A DNA stretch of 64,000 nt from Puia dinghuensis (GTDB taxonomy: Bacteria; Bacteroidota; Bacteroidia; Chitinophagales; Chitinophagaceae), in contig NZ_BMJC01000005.1 of the NCBI RefSeq assembly GCF_014642875.1, forward strand, positions 682,001 to 746,000, in the 5' to 3' direction. Position numbers and translations under genes: made by a program. The notes below the pieces were generated by a model, which was not told where the DNA came from, searched no databases, and saw only the letters and a program-made list of their open reading frames with translations. Shown piece after piece: positions 1-8,441 of the stretch (within the stretch, counting starts at the first letter, position 1; every line of letters begins with the position of its first letter).

Positions 1-2306
1 AGGGTAATGACGATGATCCCTGCGCCGGCGGACACAAAGATCCACGAAGACAGCGGAGCGTGATAGAGATAGCCCTCCAGCCATTTGCTCATGAAATAGT
101 AGGAAAACGGTACGGCGATCAGGATCGCGATGCCGGTGAGCTTCAGGAATTCTTTTGAGAGCAGGCCCCAGAGGTTGACCATGCTTGCGCCGAGAACCTT
201 GCGCACGCCGATCTCTTTTGTGCGCTGTTCGGCTACGAAGGCGGCGAGACCGAAAAGCCCGAGACAGGAGATAAAGATCGCAAGACCTGTGAAGACCGCG
301 GCGAGGTTGCCTATATGCTCTTCGGCTTCGAATTTGGCGGCATAGGCCTTGTCGACAAATTTATAGATAAAGGGGCTCGAAGGATTATATTTTTTGAAGA
401 CCGATCCCATGGCGGCGAGGGTCTTGTGCAGGTCATTGCCGGGTTTCACCTTTACGATCATCTCGCCGGTGTACCGGCCTCCTACGAAGATGGCGTTTTC
501 TGCGGTATCGTAGGGGTCATTGGTCACCATGTCAGCGCAAACGCCTACGACAGTATAGGGTTTCCCGAAGAGCTTTACGATCTGGCCAATGGGTTCTTTG
601 AAACCGATGGACCTGACAGCTTTTTCATTGAGGATCGCGGCGTTGCTGTCCGTAGGGAAATCGCGGGACATATCGCGGCCGCGGGTGATGGTCCAGCCGA
701 TGGTTTTGCCGTAGTCGGGTGTGATGTTGACGTTGTAGAAGCCAATGGTATTCTGATCGGGGCGTTTGCCGGCCCAGTCGATACCGTTTCCATCCTCAAA
801 GTCGGTGGGTTTCATGTCCGAGGCGGCAACGTTTGCGGCGAGACCTTTCTGAATGAGTTCGGCGCGAAGGGCCTCGTAATGGTTGCCGATTTCGGGGGTG
901 TTCATGTCTACCGTGAAGAGGCCTTCGCGGTTGTAGCCGACGGGTCGATCTTTTGTGAAGAGTATTTGGCGGTAGACGATGGCCGTCCCGATGATGAGGA
1001 TGAGCGAGACCGCGAATTGCAGCACGACGAGGATCTGGCGAGGCAGGGAAGCCGATTTGCCTACCTGGAGTTTGCCCTTGAGGACCTTGACGGGACGGAA
1101 TGCCGAGAGATAGAAGGCAGGATAGGAGCCGGCGAGCAGGCCGGTGAAGACTGTGAAGCCAACCATCGCGATGATAAACAACGGGTTGTCCCAGGGGATG
1201 GACATCTGTTTGGCGGCGAGGTTGTTGAAGAAGGGCAGCGAGGCTTGTGCAAGAACCAGGGCGATGAAGAGGGCAATGACGGCCAGCAAAACGGATTCGC
1301 TGAGGAATTGGGCGATGAGCTGGCTGCGGAGCGAGCCGATGGTTTTTCTTATGCCGACCTCTTTTGCGCGTTTTTCGCTGCGGGCCGTGCTCAGATTCAT
1401 AAAATTAATGCAGGCGAGCAGCAGCACGAAAACGCCAATGATGCCGAAGAGCCAAACAATGGTGATGCGGCCGCCGGCGGGTTTATTAAATTCAAATTGG
1501 CTATATAGGTAAGCTTTATCCAGCGGGTAGATCAGGACCTCTTCGTGGACGTCTTTTTCGTAGGGAGTAATAAGGTTTCTTACCCTTGCGGTCGCTTGTT
1601 CGGCGGTGACGCCCGGGGCCAGTTCCACGTAAAGGCCGCCGCAATGGTCCTGCCAGCTGCTGTTGTCGCGATGGTAGCTATTTTCGGCATTGCCCCAGGG
1701 GAACACGGCCTGAAGACCATTGAAAGTGGTATTCTTTGGCAGATCGGCATAAGTGCCGCCGATTCGGTATTCCAGGGTGTTATCGACTTTTACGGTTTTG
1801 CCCAGGGGGTCGCCGTTACCGAAGAGGGCCGTAGCCAGGGACTGGGCGATGATAATGGTGGAAGGGTCTTTTGTAGCGTCGGCATTGCCATTAAGCATCC
1901 GGTAGCCGAACATCCCGGGAAGGTCAGCCTGGGCCGTCAGGGCCTTGCCGCTAACGGTCTTGTCGCCGTAGTTGAAGAGGCGGCTGCCGTTAGGGTGCGT
2001 CATGGCAACGCGAGTGAAGAGATCTTTGTACTCGGTGCCGAGGGTCTTCCCGAGGGGCATCATGATCATCCCGCCGGTGAAGAATTCTCCCTTTTTGACG
2101 GCATTATTCAGATGCATGTTGACCATGCCGGCGGCGAGGCGGCTGTGGTTGGGGGCATAGTGATCGAAGGTTGCTTCGTCCGTGATCCAGAGACCGATGA
2201 CGAGGGCGATGCCCATGCCAATGGAGAGGCCGGCAATATTGATGGCGGTGTAGCCCCGGTTCTTGCCGAGGTGGCGCCATGCGATCCTTAAATAGTTTTG
2301 GAACAT
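1..2306 (-). CDS. MacB/FtsX-type ABC transporter permease, cut by left edge
   Basis: Reading the minus strand from the ATG at 2306 gives an open frame of 768 codons running off the window. It begins MFQNYLRIAWRHLGKNRG, then has a first membrane segment (NIAGLSIGMGIALVIGLWI) and a MacB periplasmic-type domain. A first FtsX permease block follows with the signature NLSTARSEKRAKEVGIRKTIGS, and a second with GLFGLAAFVAEQRTKEIGVRKVLGAS. The full-length relatives at 8442-10820 and 53706-56159 have 792 and 817 residues, so only a few tens of C-terminal residues are missing. Such double-FtsX permeases sit in the inner membrane and act in export or signalling with a separate ATPase; none is adjacent. 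The substrate cannot be told. Confidence 0.93.
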   Translation of the reverse strand, partial: MFQNYLRIAWRHLGKNRGYTAINIAGLSIGMGIALVIGLWITDEATFDHYAPNHSRLAAGMVNMHLNNAVKKGEFFTGGMIMMPLGKTLGTEYKDLFTRVAMTHPNGSRLFNYGDKTVSGKALTAQADLPGMFGYRMLNGNADATKDPSTIIIAQSLATALFGNGDPLGKTVKVDNTLEYRIGGTYADLPKNTTFNGLQAVFPWGNAENSYHRDNSSWQDHCGGLYVELAPGVTAEQATARVRNLITPYEKDVHEEVLIYPLDKAYLYSQFEFNKPAGGRITIVWLFGIIGVFVLLLACINFMNLSTARSEKRAKEVGIRKTIGSLRSQLIAQFLSESVLLAVIALFIALVLAQASLPFFNNLAAKQMSIPWDNPLFIIAMVGFTVFTGLLAGSYPAFYLSAFRPVKVLKGKLQVGKSASLPRQILVVLQFAVSLILIIGTAIVYRQILFTKDRPVGYNREGLFTVDMNTPEIGNHYEALRAELIQKGLAANVAASDMKPTDFEDGNGIDWAGKRPDQNTIGFYNVNITPDYGKTIGWTITRGRDMSRDFPTDSNAAILNEKAVRSIGFKEPIGQIVKLFGKPYTVVGVCADMVTNDPYDTAENAIFVGGRYTGEMIVKVKPGNDLHKTLAAMGSVFKKYNPSSPFIYKFVDKAYAAKFEAEEHIGNLAAVFTGLAIFISCLGLFGLAAFVAEQRTKEIGVRKVLGASMVNLWGLLSKEFLKLTGIAILIAVPFSYYFMSKWLEGYLYHAPLSSWIFVSAGAGIIVIT

Positions 2307-2522
2307 GCGTTTTGTTTATGAATACCGCTGATTGCGGCCAAAAATATGCCCAATTGCTTACGATTTATCAATCAATTAGTTAAGAATTCCCGTTGATTAT
2401 TACCTGTTCGGTTTCGCACACTTTAATGTTCAGTTTTATCGGGTATTTTGGAAAACACCTCGCCTTTGCAGCGCCCCAAATATTACTATTGACAACGATA
2501 TAAGCGACGGCGGGAATTCCCT
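2307..2522. other. Intergenic spacer, nothing recognised
   Basis: AT-rich spacer between the permease start and the 3' end of the next minus-strand gene. It presumably holds the permease promoter, but I see no convincing TTG/TAnnTTTG pair, hairpin or RNA gene. Confidence 0.5.
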
Positions 2523-3125
2523 TTATTGTTTCGGTTTAGGAGCCTTTATTAAATATGCTTTGATGTCTTGCCGCAAAATGTTTAAAGCTATTTCCTTAGT
2601 TATCAGAAAATTATTATCGACAGGATTTTCCGTGTATTGATACCAATAACAATTTTCATTAAGAATAAAAATATTTTTAGGGAGCTTTTTGATTTTTACA
2701 AAATTAGGTTCTCCTGTTGGCGTCTCTTCACAGGAGAAATAGTCAACGCCTCTGTCGCTTTGTTGACTCAACTCCCTTCGGTGTCTTTTCGAAGGTGGAA
2801 CTTCGTGACCTTCTATATAGAGAAAACCAAAATTTGACTTACGACTATAGGCGGCAAGAACAACATACTGTCCCGAATCTACTTTGAAAAGCGTGTTATC
2901 ATAAAGCCAGTCAAATCCTCCTTTTTGGAGTTCATCCATAATCACAGGTATTGCCTCATTTTTTCTCAGCCAGTTCGTTGTCAGTTTCCGTCCCCGAATG
3001 TTTTTATTTGTTTGATAAGAAGAAAAATAATCATAGTAATTACTTGTGTCGGCTTTTTGAGCAAGTCCTTGTCCAATCACAATTTGCTCTGTTAGCAATA
3101 GCGCAACTAGAAGTTTAAGTTTCAT
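2523..3125 (-). CDS. Hypothetical secreted protein (200 aa)
   Basis: From the ATG at 3125 the product starts MKLKLLVALLLTEQIVIGQG, a normal signal peptide, followed by a soluble domain rich in Tyr and charged residues. In-frame starts further upstream (ATG 3164, GTG 3173) would put a hydrophilic stretch before the signal peptide; 3173 overlaps the stop of the preceding HTH gene. I prefer 3125 because of the signal peptide. No family is recognised. It is probably cotranscribed with the upstream HTH gene. Its lower GC content compared with flanking core genes fits an acquired region. Confidence 0.72.
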   Translation of the reverse strand: MKLKLLVALLLTEQIVIGQGLAQKADTSNYYDYFSSYQTNKNIRGRKLTTNWLRKNEAIPVIMDELQKGGFDWLYDNTLFKVDSGQYVVLAAYSRKSNFGFLYIEGHEVPPSKRHRRELSQQSDRGVDYFSCEETPTGEPNFVKIKKLPKNIFILNENCYWYQYTENPVDNNFLITKEIALNILRQDIKAYLIKAPKPKQ

Positions 3126-3169
3126 TAAATAATTTTTTTGAATCAGAATCTTTAAATTACTCATGAATT

Positions 3170-3412
3170 TCACATAAGCAAATTATTCAAAGACCTTTTT
3201 TCAAACAAATGCTTCTTACCCACCTTTTCCGATCTCATCTTTCCAGCCAGCACCCACCTTCTCAGCGTCAGCGGCGACACATTCAACAGTAAAGCTACCT
3301 CCTTCAGGGATAACCATTCCTTCACCTGAATCACCCGAACTTGATCCTCCGTTATATACCCATCCGGCTTTCTTTTAACCTCCGTTGGTTTTATACGCTT
3401 ACCTTTTCCCAT
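3170..3412 (-). CDS. Excisionase/MerR-like helix-turn-helix protein (80 aa)
   Basis: Starting at the ATG at 3412 the product is MGKGKRIKPTEVKRKPDGY, then a C-terminal DNA-binding domain containing WLSLKEVALLLNVSPLTLRR and WVLAGKMRSEKVGKKHLFEK. This is the excisionase-family HTH_17 pattern: a helix-turn-helix followed by a wing with a basic patch. An upstream in-frame start would extend it into the divergent yfbM-like gene and is less likely. Such small proteins are recombination directionality factors or regulators. It lies at the edge of the att-repeat region described below, so an excisionase role is possible, but no recombinase is seen. The 39-bp space to the divergent gene must contain both promoters. 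Confidence 0.7.
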   Translation of the reverse strand: MGKGKRIKPTEVKRKPDGYITEDQVRVIQVKEWLSLKEVALLLNVSPLTLRRWVLAGKMRSEKVGKKHLFEKRSLNNLLM

Positions 3413-3451
3413 AAAATTGACTATTTTAGATGCACAAAAAAATGTGCCGCT

Positions 3452-3955
3452 ATGAGCATGATCGGACAATTTATCAGGATACCAGCCGCCGAGCTTCAGA
3501 CCTATCTAAAGGATAGCGCCCTATTGGAAGAGCGACTTGACAGCGTCGAAGGAGATGAGGAGGAATTCTTCGATATCGATAAGTCGTGGGATGCACTTTC
3601 CTTTCTGTTAACAGGTCACACACTGGAAAACGTGAGTAGTGCCACGCCTCCCCTTTCCTGGACCATCTTTGGCAATGGTACAGTGGATCCTGAGCAAGAG
3701 TTAGGCTACGGCCCAGCAAAGTATTTGACGTCAGAAGAAGTACAGGCCGTTCATCAGGCGATATCTTCCCTTTCTGCCACTGCACTTATGGAGCGGTATG
3801 ATGCGGAAAAGCTGAATGCGCATCATATTTACCCGGAACAGTGGGACGACAGTTCGGATTGGACAACCTACTTGGCGGATAATTTTGAAGCTTTAAAAGA
3901 CTTTTATGCCAAAGCAGCAATAGAACATCAAGCTATGATCCTTTTTCTCACCTAA
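3452..3955 (+). CDS. YfbM-like protein (DUF1877 family)
   Basis: The product starts MSMIGQFIRIPAAELQTYL and is 167 residues, the length I recall for E. coli YfbM. Other family features are the acidic EEFFDIDKSWDALSFLLTG segment, GYGPAKYLT and a C-terminal region with repeated aromatic and acidic residues. DUF1877 proteins are small soluble proteins of unknown function. The frame is open for a further 37 codons upstream, but the MSMIG start matches the family's usual MGMIG start. A remnant of a different gene follows in the same frame directly after the stop. Confidence 0.85.
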   Translation: MSMIGQFIRIPAAELQTYLKDSALLEERLDSVEGDEEEFFDIDKSWDALSFLLTGHTLENVSSATPPLSWTIFGNGTVDPEQELGYGPAKYLTSEEVQAVHQAISSLSATALMERYDAEKLNAHHIYPEQWDDSSDWTTYLADNFEALKDFYAKAAIEHQAMILFLT

Positions 3956-4237
3956 TTATACATTCCTCGTAACTTCCGTCTCCACCTTCGCGCGGCTAAT
4001 GGCCTTCTCCATCTTCGGCAATCTTTTGGTCTATATGTTACAGGACTCTTTTTCATCCTTCTCTATAAGGCACTGGGTACAGACCTGTTTTACGCGGACC
4101 TTTCTTCCTTGAGCGTGTTAATTCCTCTCCTGATCTTATGGTTTCTGGGTTTCAAGGCCGCTATGCAAGACAAAGAGACCCCCATGCCACTCGTGGGACG
4201 ATTTTATCAAAAGTGCTTTGGTTTTGTTGGGCGGTAA
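3956..4237 (+). pseudogene. 3' remnant of a small membrane protein gene
   Basis: Directly after the DUF1877 stop, in the same frame, 93 codons stay open to a TAA at 4235-4237. They read like a real protein tail: two hydrophobic segments (GLYVTGLFFILLYKALG and LSVLIPLLILWFLGF) followed by a polar end containing KAAMQDKETPMPLVGRFYQ. There is no usable start codon before the second segment, so it looks like the 3' part of a membrane protein gene whose 5' part was lost. The family was not identified. The truncation lies about 160 bp from repeat A, in line with rearrangement of this region. Confidence 0.55.
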
Positions 4238-4398
4238 GCCATCAGGGGCAATCTCTCGGATTCGTAGGAAACGTAGGATTTGGAGGAAACCCGGCAACAA
4301 TTGAAAACCAATGTGCCTCACGGGCCCTACACGTTCCCTGTAGTCACTACATTGATGTACTGATTTTCAGGTTCAAACCAGCGCCGTAGGCGGAGAGT

Positions 4399-4477
4399 CT
4401 ACTTCCCAATACAGAAATTGAAAAGACCCGGTTTTAGGGGATTTGAGAAAAATAAGTAACAGATTAGTGACAAAAAT
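4399..4477 (-). repeat. mnmE-tail att-like repeat, copy A
   Basis: On the minus strand the core at 4416-4399 reads TTCTGTATTGGGAAGTAG, coding FCIGK-stop like the end of mnmE at 22498-22481. Next to it (4420-4450) is a degenerate inverted repeat of the AAACGCCC/GGGCGTTT type. Then, on the plus strand, comes AAGTAACAGATTAGTGAC, the paired arm motif found in copies C-E. Orientation is the same as mnmE and all other copies. Spacing to copy B is about 2.75 kb. Confidence 0.75.
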
Positions 4478-4547
4478 CCAGTTCCTTTAAAAGCTCGTAA
4501 AAATAATTTACCCATTCATTCGTTGTAAACAACTTAAACCCATTCCC

Positions 4548-5372
4548 ATGAAAAATAATCGATTTCTGGCATTTTTAGGTTGGTTTTTCGGCATATTTTT
4601 TCTTTTAGGGGCACTTGGATCAATACAACATCCTTTCCTTGCATTACTCTATTGTCTCTTGGGTTTTATCCTCCTTCCACCAGGACACCGTTGGATTGAG
4701 AAAACATTAAGATTTCGATTAACAATAAAGGTAAAGTCTTTTATTGGAGTGGCGCTCTTTGCGGCTGCTATTCCTTTAGCATTTCATTATGCCGAAATTG
4801 ACAAGCAGGACGAAAAAGGCAAATCGGAGATTGCAAGGAATGACCAACAAAAAAAAGACAGTTTAAACTTTTATATTCAGGTAAGCACCAAACTTGAGAA
4901 AGAGCACAAGACAGATGAAGCATCCAACGAATTACATCGTGCCTTAGGTTTTGCATCATCAAAAGATGAGAAAGATCTCATAGCAAAAGACAGCCTAGAT
5001 ATCGCTATAACAGAAGCCATTGACCTTGTCAAATCCAGAAAGTATCTACCTGCGCTTGATAAGCTTAACCGGTTAATCGGAGAAAATTCGCCTAACTCTA
5101 ATCTTCTTTACAACAGAGCGATCTGTTATAGCAAAACAGGAAAAATACAGGAGGCAGTCACCGACTGTAAATCAGCCATACAATTGGGTAATAAAGATGC
5201 TGTAATCCTTCATGACAAAATAAACCCTATTCAAAAACGTATCGCTTATTATACAACTCAATGTTGTGATGGCACTACATCAACTGCTAAAGGTAGGGGC
5301 GCCTGCTCCCATCATGGAGGCGTCTGCAGTTGGAATGCACCTGTTTATGAGGAATCCCGAAAATATGAATAA
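4548..5372 (+). CDS. Membrane-anchored TPR-like protein with Cys/His-rich tail (274 aa)
   Basis: The N-terminus carries about three hydrophobic segments (residues 8-27, 30-46, 64-80). A charged coiled-coil-like linker follows, then tetratricopeptide-like helices at roughly 100-225 (for example LLYNRAICYSKTGKIQEAV). The C-terminus has CCDGT, then KGRGACSHHGGV, a pattern I associate with DUF3761. The N-terminus is thus in the inner membrane; the side on which the rest lies is not clear. It stands alone between repeats A and B and is convergent with the NHL-repeat gene. Function unknown; the domain assignment is from pattern memory. Confidence 0.72.
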   Translation: MKNNRFLAFLGWFFGIFFLLGALGSIQHPFLALLYCLLGFILLPPGHRWIEKTLRFRLTIKVKSFIGVALFAAAIPLAFHYAEIDKQDEKGKSEIARNDQQKKDSLNFYIQVSTKLEKEHKTDEASNELHRALGFASSKDEKDLIAKDSLDIAITEAIDLVKSRKYLPALDKLNRLIGENSPNSNLLYNRAICYSKTGKIQEAVTDCKSAIQLGNKDAVILHDKINPIQKRIAYYTTQCCDGTTSTAKGRGACSHHGGVCSWNAPVYEESRKYE

Positions 5373-5404
5373 AAAAGTGGAGTTTGGAAAAAAGCATCCT
5401 CCCA

Positions 5405-5430
5405 AACAGGAGCGAGCGCTGTTGTTTTTT
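5405..5430 (+). terminator. Possible weak intrinsic terminator
   Basis: AACAG and CTGTT pair around a 9-base loop and are followed by GTTTTTT, 33 bases after the stop of the TPR gene. The five-pair stem is short, so this is weak. It reaches into the tail of the convergent gene. Confidence 0.3.
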
Positions 5431-7051
5431 ACCTGAATAAGGTAATTTTTTTGGTGATGGTCTGATTAGCAGTGGTAATTTGAATGAAATATACTCCAGT
5501 CTTATCAAGCTGCAGGGAAAGGTTTTTTTCATTGGATCTCCTGTGATAAACAATTTGCCCAGCCAGATTTGAAATTTTCATTTCCTCAATGATGTCGGAA
5601 CTTGTAAGCCTGATTTGACCATTGCCCGGATTGGGATAAATATTAATTGACAAATTGCTCAACTGAGGGCCTGTTACAGCGATGATTTGCGAGTAAGTTA
5701 GCTTACCGTCATTATCGGTTTGGATGAGGCGGTAGTAGTTTATTCCATTAAGCGGATACCGATCGACAAAAGAATAAGAATATGGTTGCGCTGCATCACC
5801 GGCTTCATTCACAACTCCGATCGCTTCAAAGTTCCGGGAGTCTTTGCTTCTTTCTATTTCAACGTGATCCTTGCTGGTCCCGCCGACGGTTTGCCATTCG
5901 AGAAAGTTATAACTGTCCTTGCTCTTCCCGGTAAAAGATAGCCATTGTAACGGCAAGGGCGTGCACCCTGTAAACCCACCCGTAATTTTTCGAACACGAT
6001 TATTAACATAATCCCCGATATACATATTACAGTTGGGCGTGTCAAAAAGTATATAAAAAGGAAGATTCAATTGGGCAGTGGTAGCAGGGATGCCATCCCC
6101 ATTATAGCCCGCCGTTCCCGTACCTGCTATCGTGCTGATGATCCCGGTGCCGGCGTTTATTTCACGCACCCGTTGATTGGCGGCGTCTCCGATATACATA
6201 TTTGCCGCGCCATCGAATTTTATATAGGCGATCCCATGCAATTGGGCAGTGGTAGCAGCGATGCCATCCCCATTATAGCCTGCTGTCCCGGTTCCTGCGA
6301 TCGTGCTGATAATGCCGGTGCTGATGGTTATTTTGCGGATGCGCTGACCTCCATATTCCCCGATATATATATTCCCTGTATTGTCAAAAACTATCCCGCA
6401 AGGGGCATTGATCTGCGCAGCGGTAGCAGCAATTCCATCCCCATTATAACCGCCTGTTCCTGTTCCCGCGACGGTGCTGATAATTCCTGTGAGCTTATCT
6501 ACTTTCCGAACACGGTGATTCACCCAATCTGCGATATACAAATTCCCGCCTGCATCAAAAGACACTTCATTGGGCCAGTTCAATTGTGCAGCAGTGGCAG
6601 CGATCCCATCCCCATTGTATCCTCCCGTTCCTGTTCCAGCGATGGTGCTGATAATGCCTGTACTGATCGTTATTTTTCGGACGCGATTATTGGCCCGGTC
6701 GGAGAAATACAAATCTCCGGCCCCATCAAAAGCCAACGCAGAGGGAGACGCTATTTGAGCGGCGGTAGCGGAAATCCCATCCCCATTATAACCCGCCGTA
6801 CCTGTTCCCGCTACAGTGCTTATCGTTCCTGTCACGATGTCTACCTTGCGAATACGGGAATTTACCAGATCGGCTATATATAAATTTCCTGATGCATCAA
6901 GCGCTAGTCCTTGCGGACCCTGCAATTGCGCGGAAACAGCGCTAATACCATCCCCATTATACCCTCCGGCGCCGGTTCCAGCCACGGTGGTTATATTTTG
7001 GGCAATAATAAATTGCGGTAGCAAGATTAAAAAAGTGATGATGATTTTCAC
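5429..7051 (-). CDS. Secreted NHL-repeat protein with type IX sorting domain (540 aa)
   Basis: The product has a signal peptide (IIITFLILLPQFIIAQ). Six tandem repeats of about 56 residues follow, each with a GTGxGGYNGDG motif and a strand pattern such as GNLYIADxxNxRIRK, as in NHL/beta-propeller proteins. A short linker leads to a T9SS type A sorting domain (INIYPNPGNGQIRL ... GVYFIQITT ... KKITLFR). Six blades would close one beta-propeller. It should be exported, passed through the type IX system and attached to or released from the surface. The frame has no ATG; GTG at 7051 or TTG at 7057 must start it, unless the 5' end is damaged. The DNA is a tandem array of about 168-bp units over 5.98-7.0 kb. 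Confidence 0.88.
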   Translation of the reverse strand: MKIIITFLILLPQFIIAQNITTVAGTGAGGYNGDGISAVSAQLQGPQGLALDASGNLYIADLVNSRIRKVDIVTGTISTVAGTGTAGYNGDGISATAAQIASPSALAFDGAGDLYFSDRANNRVRKITISTGIISTIAGTGTGGYNGDGIAATAAQLNWPNEVSFDAGGNLYIADWVNHRVRKVDKLTGIISTVAGTGTGGYNGDGIAATAAQINAPCGIVFDNTGNIYIGEYGGQRIRKITISTGIISTIAGTGTAGYNGDGIAATTAQLHGIAYIKFDGAANMYIGDAANQRVREINAGTGIISTIAGTGTAGYNGDGIPATTAQLNLPFYILFDTPNCNMYIGDYVNNRVRKITGGFTGCTPLPLQWLSFTGKSKDSYNFLEWQTVGGTSKDHVEIERSKDSRNFEAIGVVNEAGDAAQPYSYSFVDRYPLNGINYYRLIQTDNDGKLTYSQIIAVTGPQLSNLSINIYPNPGNGQIRLTSSDIIEEMKISNLAGQIVYHRRSNEKNLSLQLDKTGVYFIQITTANQTITKKITLFR

Positions 7052-7153
7052 AGTCAAGGCAGGTGGTAGTTTTTCATATTAAATTTTCCAAAAATAATAA
7101 CGGAATTACCCTTTTATTAGTATTTGTCCAGAGCCCCTGGAAACGGGAGGCCG

Positions 7154-7200
7154 TCATTTACCAATACAGAAAATGAAAACGTCCGGTTTTACAGCGTTTC
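7154..7200 (-). repeat. mnmE-tail att-like repeat, copy B (truncated)
   Basis: The core on the minus strand at 7171-7154 reads TTCTGTATTGGTAAATGA, again FCIGK-stop. The adjacent AAACG...CGTTT inverted repeat is present but degenerate. The paired TTAGTAAC arm motif seen in other copies is missing: the repeat stops at GCGTTTC and the remnant of an oxidoreductase gene begins at once. Confidence 0.7.
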
Positions 7201-7407
7201 TATAAAGTGCTGGAACAGGCGCCTCAACAAAAGGGCGGACGCCGAGTGCTCTCCCTTTCTGGAAATGATCAGGAAGCTGCCAATGTAGTGGCTGCCCTGA
7301 TCGAATCCTTCGAATTCGCCGCCGTATACCTGGGTTCACTCTCTACGGGCGGTAAATTGCAACAGGCGAAAGGGCCTCCCGCATCCTTCAACCTCATTCA
7401 ACTCTAA
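7201..7407 (+). pseudogene. C-terminal fragment of an NADP/F420-type oxidoreductase
   Basis: The 68 codons before the TAA at 7405-7407 include FYKVLEQAPQ, then GGRRVLSLSGNDQEAANVVA, FAAVYLGSL, GGKLQQ and FNLIQL. This matches the last third of NAD(P)-binding reductases of the coenzyme-F420-dependent NADP oxidoreductase family, which typically end with a SGDD...GGxLQ...NLIKL pattern. The Rossmann-fold N-terminal two thirds are absent and replaced directly by repeat B. A GTG at 7207 could start translation, but the product would have no cofactor site. Family assignment is from motif memory. Confidence 0.62.
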
Positions 7408-7526
7408 TCACCTCCCGAATGTCGTCCCCTGGCGGCGGGGAATTATTTGCAAAGGTCCTTCAAAAAATACCGGATTATTGGTATGTGCCGTTACGTTTAA
7501 GCCGCTTATTTTCGTATCGTCTATTT

Positions 7527-8420
7527 ATGAAACCCCGAACTCAAATGAAATCGCTCCTCATCATTACCCTACTCCTGGTACTACTCATATTCAGTTGCTC
7601 AAAAGGTTCGAACTCCTCATCGCAGAATACTCCAGCTCTGCATTTCAAAGGCACTTTAGTTGGATCAACAGGCTATTTGGATGTTCATCTGCAGGGAAGT
7701 AACCTCGGCGGAACAAATCCCAGCTATATCCTTGTAAATTATGTGGACAGCAGCAAAAATCCGGTGAAAACCATCAGCGATTCCCTGATAACTAATTCTT
7801 TAAACAACTGGCAGCCCGGGCAGGCTATCTCGAATGCGATATTTTCCGGTGCGTCCGGGATCATGGTTACCCTGGTATCCGTTGACGCCGATGGGAGCAA
7901 TACGGTAACCACGATGACAGTGCCCAATGACCCATATGTAAAAACATTCATTGCAAAGGAGACGGTTTCCAATGCTCCCCTGCTTGTTTATTTGGGCAAG
8001 GCAGTACCATCGGGCAGTGGTATCAGCGGGGCCGGGGGAGGCTGTACCTGCTATACAAAAACAATTAATTTTGTAATCAATCCCGCATACGTAGGAAGTT
8101 CCTATGCCGCAGCAAATGCCATTTACATAGATAGTTCGACTCACTGGGCCGGTTTTCTGAATGCCCAAATTTTAAGTTCGAACCCCAACCAGTTAACGCA
8201 GATCATTAATAATAATGATACCGCAGGATTGCACGTAAATAACGGCCCCGGCGGACCAAATAGTAATAATGGCAGCGGTCCGGTAAACGGAACCCTTCAG
8301 ATAAGCGCAGATGGGAAAACCTTAACCGGAACTATTTCCGGTATGTATAAGCCGAACTATGGAAGCCAGGCTAATTCCTGCTCCTGCAGCTACAACATAA
8401 CTGCTGCGAGGATACAATAA
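7527..8420 (+). CDS. Hypothetical lipoprotein (297 aa)
   Basis: From the ATG at 7527 (or 7545) the product has a lipoprotein signal, MKSLLIITLLLVLLIFSC, with lipidation expected at the Cys of IFSC. A Ser/Asn/Gly-rich exported domain follows. It contains a GGGCTCYTKT cluster and a final SCSCSYNITA motif, four or more cysteines that may form disulfides or bind metal. The frame extends upstream to 7419, but that part precedes the signal peptide and is probably untranslated. It lies in the B-C segment, convergent with the ABC permease. No family recognised. Confidence 0.78.
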   Translation: MKPRTQMKSLLIITLLLVLLIFSCSKGSNSSSQNTPALHFKGTLVGSTGYLDVHLQGSNLGGTNPSYILVNYVDSSKNPVKTISDSLITNSLNNWQPGQAISNAIFSGASGIMVTLVSVDADGSNTVTTMTVPNDPYVKTFIAKETVSNAPLLVYLGKAVPSGSGISGAGGGCTCYTKTINFVINPAYVGSSYAAANAIYIDSSTHWAGFLNAQILSSNPNQLTQIINNNDTAGLHVNNGPGGPNSNNGSGPVNGTLQISADGKTLTGTISGMYKPNYGSQANSCSCSYNITAARIQ

Positions 8421-8441
8421 GCAACAGGAAAGTACACCCAC

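Noticed and set aside
315-2291. Long plus-strand open frames at the left edge
   Set aside because: They mirror the minus-strand permease, whose translation has clear FtsX motifs; the plus frames are shadows.
6071-6883. Plus-strand repetitive protein with DAIPII repeats
   Set aside because: Antisense shadow of the NHL repeats.
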